Shown: positions 1 through 7,283, counted from the first letter of the stretch. The stretch is 9,378 bases of DNA from Opitutaceae bacterium (GCA_003168315.1 PMSP01000259.1:1-9378); one strand, 5' to 3'. Numbers and translations: made by a program. The notes: a model not told the origin generated them from the letters alone.

Positions 1-2370
1 GCCGCGGTGGGCCTGGCCGGCGGGCAGCTCGACCTGGCGCGAAGGGCCTCCATCTGGGAGATGCCGATAGCCGCCGGCCATTTCTATATCGTCTGTACGC
101 TGGCCTCGGGCTACTTGGCGCTCCGATCGCGGCGTCCCTGGGCCTGGCTCGCCGTCGCCGGCGCGTCGCTCGGCCTCGCGGTTGGGTGCCGCCCCACCCT
201 TGCCGCCGCCGGAGCCGGGCTGGCCGTCCTCGTCCTCGCCGTCGGGTGGGACGGCAGGTCCGGGGGAAGCGGGATCGGGATCCTGCGCCGGACGGCCCTG
301 GCGGCCATTTCCACGGGGCTCCCTCTCGCCGCAATCCTCGCCTGCCTACTCGCCTACAACAAGGCGCGCTTCGGGAGCCCGTTTGAGTTCGGCATCAATT
401 ACCAGCTCTCGGGCAGCTTTGAGCGGCAGGCGCGCCATTTCAGCCTCTCGTATATCCCCTACAACTTCTGGCTGTATTTCCTGAAGCTCCCCCAGTGGGG
501 ACGCTATTTCCCTTTCCTTCACCCGATAAGGTTCTCGCCGCAGCCGTCGGGGTACTACGGCTATGAGTTCGTCTACGGCTCGCTTGTTGTCTGCCCGGTC
601 CTTTGGTGGGCGGCGTTCCTTCCCGCCTGGCTGCGGAGGCTTCCTGCCAGGGCGGAGATTGGCGCCTTCGCCTCAATGGTCGCCGCGATGGCGGTCCCGA
701 CAACCTTGCTCCTCCTTTGCTTCAACACGGCGGCGGCGCGCTACACGGTCGACTTCCTGCCTTGGTGGGTGTGGCTTGGCGCCCTCGGTTGGGCCGTCCT
801 CGAGGCCCGGGTCGGCTCCGGCCGGGGAAGCCTCGCCTTCGCCTTCGGTTCGACCGCGGCCGTCTCGTTAGTCCTGGCGTTCTGCGCCAGCGTCGAGCTG
901 CACGGGCTCCTCCAGTACTGGAATCCGTCCGGATACCGCAAGCTGGCACGCGTGTTCGACGCCCCCGTCGCGCTCGAGGAGAGGGTGTTCGGGTCCCAGG
1001 CCGGCCCAGTCGAGATGGATGTCACGTTTGCGCCCCGCCCGCTGGCCTCGTACGAACCGCTCATCACGACCGGCGTCGAATACCAGAAGAACTATGTGTT
1101 CGTCTACTATCAGTCGGACACGGTGGTGCGCCTCGGCTACGCCTCCGCGGCCGATAGCCCGATCACCAGCAAGGACATCACGATCGTGCCCGGGCGCAAA
1201 TACCGGGTCAGGGTCGAGTGCGGCTCCCTTTATCCCCCCGAGGGGATTCTTTACTTCAGGGGCTGGAAGGTCAGCGAGATCAACTCGCTCAAGGGCTGGG
1301 TTCGGATCGAGGTCGCCGGGACGCCCGTCCTCACGGCGAGGAGGGCGTGGGACGAGGCGACCCCGGGCTCGATCGAAATCGGCCGTGACTCGGGGGTGCA
1401 CCGCTTCGGGCAGAGATTCGCGGGAACCATCAGCGGGGTCCGCCGCGAGAGCGGGTTCCCGCCGGTCGGTGAATTCTCGCCAGGAGGTGACGTGAAGCTG
1501 GAACTCGGATTCCCCGACGAAGGGCTGGAGGGAACCCAGCCCCTCATATCCGCCGGCAAACCCGGCAAGGCGGACATCATGGGGATCGCGATGCCCGACA
1601 TGGGCCACATCGAGCTCCAGTACGAGAGCTGGGGGATCGGGATACGCGGAAGCAGCCCGATCGCGCTCCCGAAGAGCCGCATGGCCGACCTGCGGGTGCG
1701 ATTCGGGCCGCTCCTGCGCGTGAACGCCGCGTCCCCGCTCTCGATACTCAAGAGGTCCATAGTCGTGTGGATGGACGGGGAGCTGATATGGTCCATCCAC
1801 ACCAGCTACCCTTTGGATCCCTCCCCCTCGAGCAACCTGAGCGCGAACGAATTCGGCTCTTCCGCAATGGCCAAGAGTTTTCAGGGGCGCGTCGAGTTCG
1901 CGGTCAACGAACCGCCGCCCGCGCCGTGGCGCGCCGGCCCCTTCTCCGCCCTTGAGCTGGACCTGGTGGGGCGCGGCGAGGGGAAGGAGCCGCTCGTGAC
2001 GACCGGCGAGGGTGACCATGCCGACATGCTCGCGATCGAGTGGCTGCCGGGCGGGCGGGCGCGCCTTCTCTACGCTCACTCGGGCGGCCGGGTCGTCGCC
2101 AGCCCCCCGTTCGATTGGGCGGAGAAGACGATCCACGTGCTGCGTGCCGGGATGCCGTCCCTCCCGGCCCTCGATGCAAAGGAACCCCCGGGCGTCCGCG
2201 AGGGCGTCCTTCGCGTGGCGCTCGACGGGGCGAGCGTATGGGAGCCGAATGTCCCCTACTTCCCCGCGACCAGCGCCAGCGTCTCGGCGGGCCTCAATTC
2301 CGCGGGGCTGGCGGCGGCGGGCCCCGAGCTGCGCTGCGCCGTGGCCGGCCTGCGCCAGGCGCCGGAATAA
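1..2370 (+). CDS. Large polytopic membrane protein with three C-terminal repeat modules (5' partial)
   Basis: The frame is open from base 1, so the true start is upstream and the GTG at position 7 is probably internal. Numbering residues from that GTG, the first 300 carry about seven or eight hydrophobic segments (near 21-40, 45-80, 95-116, 191-209, 216-240, 245-267 and 275-297). Motifs such as GSPFEFGINYQL (about 123-134) and ARYTVDF (about 244-250) resemble those I associate with GT-C-like or glycosyltransferase-39-like membrane proteins. No catalytic motif is visible, so that link is only a suggestion. From residue 337 the protein is soluble and falls into three consecutive modules of about 145 residues (337-481, 493-635, 643-787). 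Each starts with a beta-like strand and a PL[IV][ST][TA]G motif and ends with a similar strand pattern. They may be lectin-like beta-sandwiches outside the membrane. It may act in cell-surface glycan assembly, but the function is unknown. Uup starts 52 bases after its stop. Confidence 0.85.
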   Translation, partial: AAVGLAGGQLDLARRASIWEMPIAAGHFYIVCTLASGYLALRSRRPWAWLAVAGASLGLAVGCRPTLAAAGAGLAVLVLAVGWDGRSGGSGIGILRRTALAAISTGLPLAAILACLLAYNKARFGSPFEFGINYQLSGSFERQARHFSLSYIPYNFWLYFLKLPQWGRYFPFLHPIRFSPQPSGYYGYEFVYGSLVVCPVLWWAAFLPAWLRRLPARAEIGAFASMVAAMAVPTTLLLLCFNTAAARYTVDFLPWWVWLGALGWAVLEARVGSGRGSLAFAFGSTAAVSLVLAFCASVELHGLLQYWNPSGYRKLARVFDAPVALEERVFGSQAGPVEMDVTFAPRPLASYEPLITTGVEYQKNYVFVYYQSDTVVRLGYASAADSPITSKDITIVPGRKYRVRVECGSLYPPEGILYFRGWKVSEINSLKGWVRIEVAGTPVLTARRAWDEATPGSIEIGRDSGVHRFGQRFAGTISGVRRESGFPPVGEFSPGGDVKLELGFPDEGLEGTQPLISAGKPGKADIMGIAMPDMGHIELQYESWGIGIRGSSPIALPKSRMADLRVRFGPLLRVNAASPLSILKRSIVVWMDGELIWSIHTSYPLDPSPSSNLSANEFGSSAMAKSFQGRVEFAVNEPPPAPWRAGPFSALELDLVGRGEGKEPLVTTGEGDHADMLAIEWLPGGRARLLYAHSGGRVVASPPFDWAEKTIHVLRAGMPSLPALDAKEPPGVREGVLRVALDGASVWEPNVPYFPATSASVSAGLNSAGLAAAGPELRCAVAGLRQAPE

Positions 2371-2422
2371 TCCCCGCTGCGGGGTTGCACGCGGGCGTGC
2401 GATTGCCCACTTTGGGTCGCTC

Positions 2423-4225
2423 ATGTCGCTCTTCAGCCTCCTCGACGTCAACCTCTGCTTCGGTGGCCCGGCCGTGCTGGACAAGGTCAATTTCCAGATC
2501 GATCCCGGCGAGCGCGTGTGCCTGCTCGGGCGCAACGGGGCGGGCAAGTCGACCCTGATGAGCGTCATCGCGGGCGACATGAAGCCGGACAGCGGCGACG
2601 TCTTCAGGCAGCCGGGCTCCCTTTTCGCCAGGCTGACGCAGGAGGTTCCCACCGGGCTTGAGGGAACCGTCCTCGAGATCGTCTCCTCCGGCCTCCGCCC
2701 CCAGTCCGGACACGAGGAGGACTGGGAGCGCGACGTCCTGGTCCATGACCTGGTCGACCACCTCCAGCTTTCCCCGGACTCGGGATTCGGGACCCTCTCC
2801 GGGGGCCTCAAGCGGCGCGTCCTCCTTGGGCGGGCGCTGGCCGCCAAGCCGGACCTTCTCCTCCTCGATGAGCCGACCAACCATCTCGACCTGGAGTCGA
2901 TCCTCTGGCTCGAGGAGTTCCTCATATCGGAGAAGATAACCCTGTTCTTCGTGACCCACGACCGGGCGTTCCTGAGGCGGCTGGCCACGAGGATCGTGGA
3001 GCTCGACCGCGGGCGCCTCTCGGGCTGGGCGTGCGACTACGACACCTACCTGGTCCGCAAGGAGGAGGTCCTGGCCGCCGAGGAGAAGCAGCAGGCCGCA
3101 TTCGACAAGCGCCTTGCGCAGGAGGAGGTGTGGATCCGCAAGGGCGTGCGCGCCCAGCGATCGCGCGCCCAGGGCAGGATCCACGCCCTCATGAAGATGC
3201 GGGCCGAGCGCTCGGCGCGGCGCGCGCGCCTCGGCAATGTCACCCTGCGCCTCTCCGAGGCCGAGCGATCCGGGGTCAAGGTGATCGACGTCGAGGACAT
3301 GTCGTTCTCGTACCCGGACGGCCGCACGCTCGTGCGCGATTTCACGACGACCCTCACCCGCGGCGACAAGATTGGGATCATCGGGCCCAATGGGTCCGGA
3401 AAGTCCACCCTCATCAGGCTGCTTCTCGGCCAGCTCCAGCCGACGAAGGGGACGATAACCCACGGCACCAAGCTGGAATTCATCTACTTCGACCAGATGC
3501 GCAACCAGCTCAACGACGACCAGACCGTTGCCGACAACATCGCCGGCGGCAACGAGACGGTCACGATAGACGGGCGCACGCGACACGTGATCAGCTACCT
3601 GCAGGACTTCCTGTTCACCCCCGACCGCGCCCGCACCCCCGCCCGGGTCCTCTCCGGCGGGGAGCGCAACCGCCTTCTCCTGGCAAAGCTCTTCACCAAG
3701 CCGGCAAACGTCCTCGTCATGGACGAGCCGACGAACGACCTGGACGCGGAGACACTCGACCTTCTTGAGGACCTCCTGGTCGAGTACCAGGGGACCCTCC
3801 TCATAGTGAGCCACGACCGCGATTTCCTGGACAACGTCGTGACGAGCACGCTCGTCTTCGAGGGCGACGGCCACATCGGGGACTACGTCGGCGGCTACGC
3901 GGACTGCGTGCGCGAGCGCTCGAAGGTCGCCGCGGCGAAGGCGGCCCGGACCGAGGCGGCGTCCGAGCCCGCCCCCAGGGCTGCGAGGGCGGCCCGAAAG
4001 CTCACGGCCAAGGAGCGCCGGGAACTCGAGGAGCTGCCGGCAAGGATAGAGGCGTACGAGGCCGAGCAGGGCAGGCTTGGCGCAAAGCTGGCCGATCCGG
4101 TCTTCTACCAGCGGGAACGAAGCGCCGCGGCCGAGGTCAAAGCCCGTCTCGATGAACTCGACCGACAGCACGCCGACGCCTTTGCACGTTGGGAGGAACT
4201 CGAGGCCGTGCGCGCCGGGGGATGA
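2423..4225 (+). CDS. uup: ABC-F ATPase, Uup type
   Basis: A 600-residue soluble ABC-F protein with two ATPase domains and no membrane segments. Domain 1 has Walker A GRNGAGKST (36-44), signature LSGG (125-128), Walker B LLLLDE (145-150) and the H-loop His179. Domain 2 has GPNGSGKST (321-329), LSGGE (410-414), VMDE (432-435) and His464. The linker contains WIRKGVRAQRSRAQGR (237-252), a pattern typical of Uup, and the C-terminus (about 525-600) is a charged coiled coil like the Uup DNA-binding or ribosome-binding tail. ABC-F proteins act on ribosomes; E. coli Uup also affects transposon precise excision and branched DNA. All catalytic residues look intact. The frame is open far upstream into the preceding gene, but the ATG at 2423 is chosen because family homology starts there (SLFSLLDVNLCFGG). 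No clear Shine-Dalgarno site is seen. The pqi genes follow after 86 bases. Confidence 0.95.
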   Translation: MSLFSLLDVNLCFGGPAVLDKVNFQIDPGERVCLLGRNGAGKSTLMSVIAGDMKPDSGDVFRQPGSLFARLTQEVPTGLEGTVLEIVSSGLRPQSGHEEDWERDVLVHDLVDHLQLSPDSGFGTLSGGLKRRVLLGRALAAKPDLLLLDEPTNHLDLESILWLEEFLISEKITLFFVTHDRAFLRRLATRIVELDRGRLSGWACDYDTYLVRKEEVLAAEEKQQAAFDKRLAQEEVWIRKGVRAQRSRAQGRIHALMKMRAERSARRARLGNVTLRLSEAERSGVKVIDVEDMSFSYPDGRTLVRDFTTTLTRGDKIGIIGPNGSGKSTLIRLLLGQLQPTKGTITHGTKLEFIYFDQMRNQLNDDQTVADNIAGGNETVTIDGRTRHVISYLQDFLFTPDRARTPARVLSGGERNRLLLAKLFTKPANVLVMDEPTNDLDAETLDLLEDLLVEYQGTLLIVSHDRDFLDNVVTSTLVFEGDGHIGDYVGGYADCVRERSKVAAAKAARTEAASEPAPRAARAARKLTAKERRELEELPARIEAYEAEQGRLGAKLADPVFYQRERSAAAEVKARLDELDRQHADAFARWEELEAVRAGG

Positions 4226-4228
4226 CCT

Positions 4229-4244
4229 TGGGCCCTGCGGCCCA
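4229..4244 (+). terminator. Small GC hairpin after uup (possible weak terminator)
   Basis: TGGGCC (4229-4234) pairs perfectly with GGCCCA (4239-4244) around the loop CTGC, three bases after the uup stop codon. There is no T-run behind it, so it is not a classical intrinsic terminator. It may be a transcript 3' stabiliser, a weak attenuator before the pqi genes, or chance in GC-rich DNA. Confidence 0.25.
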
Positions 4245-4311
4245 CTGCTCGTAACACCCCATACAGCCGGTCCGAGCCAGGCGGTATCATAAGGGCTATT
4301 CCACTCGAACA

Positions 4312-4935
4312 ATGGCCCACGATGCGCAGCTAACGTGTCCCCTCTGCGGCGAGGTCCACCGCCCGGTTTCCCTCAGGCCCGGTGAACGGGCGAGCTGCAC
4401 CCGCTGCGGCACGGTTCTGGCAAAGGGAAGGAGGCTGGGGCCCGAGGCTCCCCTGGTGTTCTGCGTCACCGGGCTCATACTTGCCGTGCCCGCGTGCCTG
4501 CTGCCCTTCATCACTGCGGGCAAGCTCGGCGACGTGCGGGTCAGCACGCTTTTCACCGGCGTCGGCGCGCTCTTTGACCATGGCATGCGCGCCGTCGCCA
4601 TGCTTGTCATGCTGTGCGGGGCATTCCTGCCGATCGCGCTCCTTGGGGCGCTGGCTCTTCTGAAGGCGCCGGAGCGCATCCGCGCCCAGGTTGCGTCCGC
4701 GGGAATCCTGTCGCGGACCGCCGAGGCGTTCGAGCATTGGGCGATACCCGAGGTCCAGGTTCTGGCCGTCCTCGTCGCGCTGACGAAGCTCGGAAGCGTG
4801 ATTGAGGTGACGATCGGAGCCGGCTTCTGGTGCTACTGCGCAATGGCGCTCTCGCTCCTCCTCGCCCAGCGAAGCTTCGACTATGAATCCCTTGCCTCGC
4901 GCCCTGGCGGCGCAAACGCGGCCCCCCGGCCATGA
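4312..4935 (+). CDS. pqiA: PqiA-type membrane protein, first half (with zinc ribbon)
   Basis: A 207-residue inner-membrane protein of the PqiA/LetA family, which works with MCE proteins in moving lipids across the cell envelope. The cytoplasmic N-terminus has two Cys pairs, CPLC (9-12) and CTRC (29-32), forming the zinc-ribbon-like motif that opens this family. Four membrane segments follow (about 47-68, 88-116, 142-160 and 165-186). The stretch EHWAIPEVQVLAVLVALTKL (141-160) corresponds to the conserved PqiA motif in which a Trp precedes a [DE]V[FQ] segment. E. coli PqiA is about 417 residues and contains two such units; here the second is a separate gene overlapping by four bases (ATGA at 4932). 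The start is the only sensible ATG ahead of the Cys pairs. An AAGGG lies 17 bases upstream, too far for a normal ribosome binding site. Confidence 0.88.
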   Translation: MAHDAQLTCPLCGEVHRPVSLRPGERASCTRCGTVLAKGRRLGPEAPLVFCVTGLILAVPACLLPFITAGKLGDVRVSTLFTGVGALFDHGMRAVAMLVMLCGAFLPIALLGALALLKAPERIRAQVASAGILSRTAEAFEHWAIPEVQVLAVLVALTKLGSVIEVTIGAGFWCYCAMALSLLLAQRSFDYESLASRPGGANAAPRP

Positions 4936-5468
4936 GCCACTCCGTCAGCTTCACGACCAAGGGCAGCTCCGCCGCCGCCGCGCTCGCGCTGGCCGCCGCG
5001 GTCATGCTGATACCCGCGAACCTGCTCCCGGTCCTGACGACCTCGACGTCGGGCGATACCCGCGATGACACGATCTTCTCCGGCGCCGTCCAGCTCTGGC
5101 GTCACGGCTTGGGCGCCATCGCGATCATAGTCTTCGCCGCAAGCATTGTCATCCCCTTTCTGAAGCTCGCGGGCCTCGCGTGGCTCATATTCGGCGTGCG
5201 CAATGGCCCCCCTAGGATTGCACGCCGGCTGACGCGCATCTACGCGGCCCTCGATTTCATAGGCCGGTGGTCGATGCTGGACGTGTTCCTGGCCGCGTTC
5301 CTGACAGGCCTCGTCCAGTTCGGGCAGCTCTCCTCGGTGCAGGCCCGCAGCGGAATCGTCGCCTTCGCCGCCGCCGTCGTCCTGACCATTCTCGCCACCC
5401 AAGCGTTCGACCCCCGCGCGCTGTGGAGCGGCCGAACAGATGCCAGTCCGACATCCCCCCCAGCATGA
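4932..5468 (+). CDS. pqiA: PqiA-type membrane protein, second half (no zinc ribbon)
   Basis: A 178-residue membrane protein equivalent to the second PqiA unit. It has four predicted segments (about 14-36, 60-87, 114-133 and 139-156), the P-A-N-L-L-P turn (29-33) expected after the first helix, the family signature RWSMLDVF (112-119) and the terminal FDPRALW (159-165). It lacks the Cys-pair ribbon, as the second half of a fused PqiA often does. The start overlaps the stop of the preceding gene (ATGA), and its own stop overlaps the start of the MCE gene in the same way, so the three proteins are probably made by coupled translation in matched amounts. It probably pairs with the upstream half to form a complete PqiA. 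Whether the halves form a heterodimer is inference. Confidence 0.87.
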   Translation: MSHSVSFTTKGSSAAAALALAAAVMLIPANLLPVLTTSTSGDTRDDTIFSGAVQLWRHGLGAIAIIVFAASIVIPFLKLAGLAWLIFGVRNGPPRIARRLTRIYAALDFIGRWSMLDVFLAAFLTGLVQFGQLSSVQARSGIVAFAAAVVLTILATQAFDPRALWSGRTDASPTSPPA

Positions 5469-6385
5469 CCACCTCGCCGGCGCCGAAGATCTCCAGGGAC
5501 CATTCGATACCGCTCATATGGATCGTTCCCGCCATCGCGGTCGCGATCGGGGTGTGGATGGGAATGCGCGAGATTCGCACCCGCGGCCCGGTGATCACGA
5601 TCGACTTCTCGGACGGCTCCGGCGTCGAGGCGGGAAAGACGACGCTCGAGTACAAGGGAATTTCCGTCGGCACCGTCGAGGAGGTGGAGCTGAAGCCGGC
5701 CCTGGACGGCGTGGTCGTGCAACTTCGCCTCAGGAGAAAGGCCGAGGCGCTCGCCAGCGCGGATTCAAAATTCTGGATCGTGCACCCGGAGATCGGGTTC
5801 TCGGGCGTCCATGGGCTGGAAACGCTCGTCTCGGGCGTGCGCCTGAATGTGACCCCCGGAAAGGGGCCCCCCGCCCGCCAGTTTGTCGGCCTCGACAAGC
5901 CTCCGGCGCCGGATGTCACCGACGAGGGCCGGGCGTTCATCCTGCAGAGCGACCGGCTGGGCTCGCTCACCACCGGCGCGCCGGTGTTCTATCGTGAGCT
6001 CAAGGTCGGGGCGGTCGAGGCCAGCCGCTTTTCCGATGACTCCACGTCCGTCCTCGTCCGCGTGCACATCGAGGCCCCCTACGTCGACCTCATCAGGACG
6101 AACACGCGATTCTGGAACACGGGCGGATTCTCCTTCAAGGTCAGCCTGTTCGGCGCCCAGCTGAAGGACACGTCGCTTGAGTCCCTAGTGACCGGCGGGG
6201 TTGCGTTCGCAACCCCTGATGCAGGACCGCTGCAACCCGCCGCGGCCGCGGACACGCAGTTCCCCCTGGCGGCCGAGGCCGAAAAGGACTGGATGAAATG
6301 GTCGCCCAAGATTCCCGTGAAGTCCCCCGAGAGCATCGTCGACAAGCCGCACGGGAGCGGCCTCCTGCCGGGACTGATGAAGTAG
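5465..6385 (+). CDS. pqiB: PqiB-like MCE protein with two MCE domains
   Basis: A 306-residue protein with one N-terminal membrane anchor (about 15-34) and a periplasmic part holding two MCE (MlaD-like) domains. Domain 1 (about 42-133) contains the YKGISVGTVEEVEL core (63-76) and domain 2 (about 156-252) the FYRELKVGAVEASRF core (175-189). The intervening strands match PqiB, for example FWIVHPEIG followed by GLETLVSGV, and RFWNTGGF. MCE proteins form hexameric rings that shuttle lipids between inner and outer membranes, with PqiA as membrane partner. E. coli PqiB has three MCE domains and about 546 residues with a long helical end that helps span the periplasm. This one stops about 55 residues after domain 2, in a Pro/Ala-rich tail. 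The ATG at 5465 overlaps the previous stop (ATGA) and lies just before the anchor. No pqiC lipoprotein gene follows. Confidence 0.88.
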   Translation: MTTSPAPKISRDHSIPLIWIVPAIAVAIGVWMGMREIRTRGPVITIDFSDGSGVEAGKTTLEYKGISVGTVEEVELKPALDGVVVQLRLRRKAEALASADSKFWIVHPEIGFSGVHGLETLVSGVRLNVTPGKGPPARQFVGLDKPPAPDVTDEGRAFILQSDRLGSLTTGAPVFYRELKVGAVEASRFSDDSTSVLVRVHIEAPYVDLIRTNTRFWNTGGFSFKVSLFGAQLKDTSLESLVTGGVAFATPDAGPLQPAAAADTQFPLAAEAEKDWMKWSPKIPVKSPESIVDKPHGSGLLPGLMK

Positions 6386-6420
6386 GGCCGCCCCTTACGG
6401 GCGCTCGGCGCCGGGACACA

Positions 6421-6732
6421 TCAGCTGATGGCGTAGCTTCGCACGAGGCCGAGTGCCTCCGCTGCGGCAGTCTTCGCGTCCGTCTGGCTCGGCTCAAATC
6501 CCTCCTCGAGGAGGAATCCCTCCGCGCCAATGATGGCCCAACGCCAGATCTCGGGCTGCTTGCGCTCCGTCAGGGCGAAGCTCGCGGCCTCCGGGGCCGA
6601 GGCGACCTCAAGCGTGGAGAGGGAGAAGGCGCACGAGGCGGCAGCGGAGGCGGCCTCCGCGCCGCAGGCGATATTCTCAAAGCAGCGCCATGTGGGCTCA
6701 TAGGCGGCCGAGGGTGAGGGCGGAGTCTTCAT
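6421..6732 (-). CDS. Small hypothetical protein
   Basis: A 103-residue protein that I do not recognise. The first half is Ala/Ser-rich with scattered Cys and low sequence complexity. The second half looks like a real small domain: residues 61-78 (EIWRWAIIGAEGFLLEEG) read as a beta-hairpin, followed by an amphipathic helix in DAKTAAAEALGLV (85-97). This resembles the strand-hairpin-helix layout of small DUF1508-like proteins, but that is a shape comparison, not a family assignment. It points against both neighbours and ends 35 bases from the pqiB stop, so those two genes converge. The 21 bases upstream of the ATG contain no G on the coding strand, as at three other starts in this window, which supports it as a real gene. 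The Ala-rich part could instead be a GC-driven spurious frame. Confidence 0.5.
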   Translation of the reverse strand: MKTPPSPSAAYEPTWRCFENIACGAEAASAAASCAFSLSTLEVASAPEAASFALTERKQPEIWRWAIIGAEGFLLEEGFEPSQTDAKTAAAEALGLVRSYAIS

Positions 6733-6873
6733 TTTTGGAGGAGAGTTATGTTTCCTTAGTAACCTAGAAATCGGTAAGGTTCATTTCTAAATAACGATGG
6801 ATTAACACAATGCATAATGCGAAAGGAGATCTTGAATTCGTTGCAAAGTGCCTGACGGACGCAGGGGAAAAGA

Positions 6874-6903
6874 GGCCCGGAATTATTTTAACCTGTTCGG
6901 GCC
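6874..6903. repeat. Inverted repeat with AT-rich loop
   Basis: GGCCCG (6874-6879) pairs perfectly with CGGGCC (6898-6903). With one bulged G the stem extends two more A-T pairs. The loop is T/A-rich. On the minus strand it is followed by TCTTTTCCCC, which is weakly terminator-like, but no minus-strand gene lies behind it. It may be an operator, or a structured 5' leader of the plus-strand genes. Confidence 0.35.
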
Positions 6904-6994
6904 ATATCACTTACGCAGATTCGGAATATGTGGCACTGCGAATGCGTAGTAATTCCCAAAGACATGCCGCGGAATTCTCACTCCGAGGGCGCGA

Positions 6995-7018
6995 TAAAAA
7001 AACAAACCACTCCCGAAA
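6995..7018 (+). promoter_or_regulatory. A/C-rich leader without Shine-Dalgarno (DUF3185 gene)
   Basis: The bases just ahead of the ATG at 7019 are almost all A and C (for example AAAAAAACAAACCAC). Positions 6995-7014 contain no G, so pairing with the 16S anti-Shine-Dalgarno tail is not possible in the usual window. This suggests start selection by an unstructured leader. Confidence 0.55.
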
Positions 7019-7225
7019 ATGCCCAGACTTCCCTCCATCGCCCTCCTCGTGACAGGAATGTTCCTCCTGGTCTACGGCCTCGACGCAGCCGACAAATCGT
7101 TCTCGGCCTCGGTGGCGATGTCCGGCGCCGGAGCGGCCGCCGACAAGGCCGCGTGGCTGGTCATCTTCGGCGTCGCCGGGATCCTCGCCGGATCTTTCGG
7201 CCTTTTCTCCCGGCGGGAAAACTGA
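7019..7225 (+). CDS. DUF3185 family small membrane protein
   Basis: A 68-residue protein with two membrane helices (about 5-22 and 44-63) and a short basic tail (RREN). The layout fits DUF3185: a first helix ending in a VYGLDAADS-like turn, a polar loop, then DKAAWLVIFGVAGILAGSFGLF (42-63), where the family typically has DKA.WLL. The function of DUF3185 is unknown. Its members are small inner-membrane proteins. It leads a run of five small envelope genes on the same strand. The ATG at 7019 starts directly before the first helix and is preceded by a G-free leader, so the start is fairly certain. A 61-base gap follows before the DUF883 gene, which has its own A/C leader and may be separately initiated. 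Confidence 0.8.
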   Translation: MPRLPSIALLVTGMFLLVYGLDAADKSFSASVAMSGAGAAADKAAWLVIFGVAGILAGSFGLFSRREN

Positions 7226-7257
7226 CCTCGAACGCCCGCGTCCCATTTCGATCACTG

Positions 7258-7283
7258 AAACCACAACAATAAAACAAAACTCC
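7258..7283 (+). promoter_or_regulatory. G-free A/C-rich leader (DUF883 gene)
   Basis: Twenty-six consecutive bases without a single G, mostly A and C, end three bases before the ATG at 7287. No Shine-Dalgarno pairing is possible in the usual window. It is the clearest of the G-free leaders here. Confidence 0.6.

Larger units (their letters stand above)
6733..7018. other. Low-GC intergenic region between divergent genes
   Basis: About 286 bases of clearly lower GC than everything around them, lying between the 5' ends of a minus-strand gene (start 6732) and a plus-strand gene (start 7019). It should carry both promoters, but I found no convincing -35/-10 pair. An 80-codon frame at 6810-7052 overlaps the next gene and has no family resemblance, so it is not called. 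An inverted repeat lies at 6874-6903. The region could also hold a small RNA or a decayed gene. Confidence 0.6.

Noticed and set aside
2012..2422. Upstream extension of the uup frame into the previous gene
   Set aside because: The added residues are low-complexity Arg/Ala/Ser and overlap the repeat module of the preceding gene. Uup homology begins at the ATG at 2423.
868..2988. Long minus-strand open frame (about 700 codons) opposite the membrane protein and uup
   Set aside because: Arg/Pro/Gly-rich composition without domains, antisense to two well-supported genes. GC-rich codon use in the plus-strand genes leaves the complementary frame open.
4281..4311. Promoter with TATCAT as -10 ahead of the first pqiA half
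   Set aside because: No acceptable -35 hexamer lies at 16-18 bases upstream (the position reads TACAGC), so one hexamer alone is not enough.
2294..4312. Long minus-strand open frame (about 670 codons) opposite uup
   Set aside because: Same reasoning: it mirrors the intact ABC-F gene, whose ATPase motifs are all in the plus frame, and shows no recognisable family.
6386..6420. Terminator between pqiB and the convergent small gene
   Set aside because: Only five-pair stems are possible (CGCCC/GGGCG and GGCGC/GCGCC) with no T-run. In this base composition they are expected by chance.
6810..7052. 80-codon plus-strand frame in the low-GC region
   Set aside because: It overlaps the start of the DUF3185 gene in another frame, has no family pattern, and its end reads through the A/C leader as low-complexity sequence.
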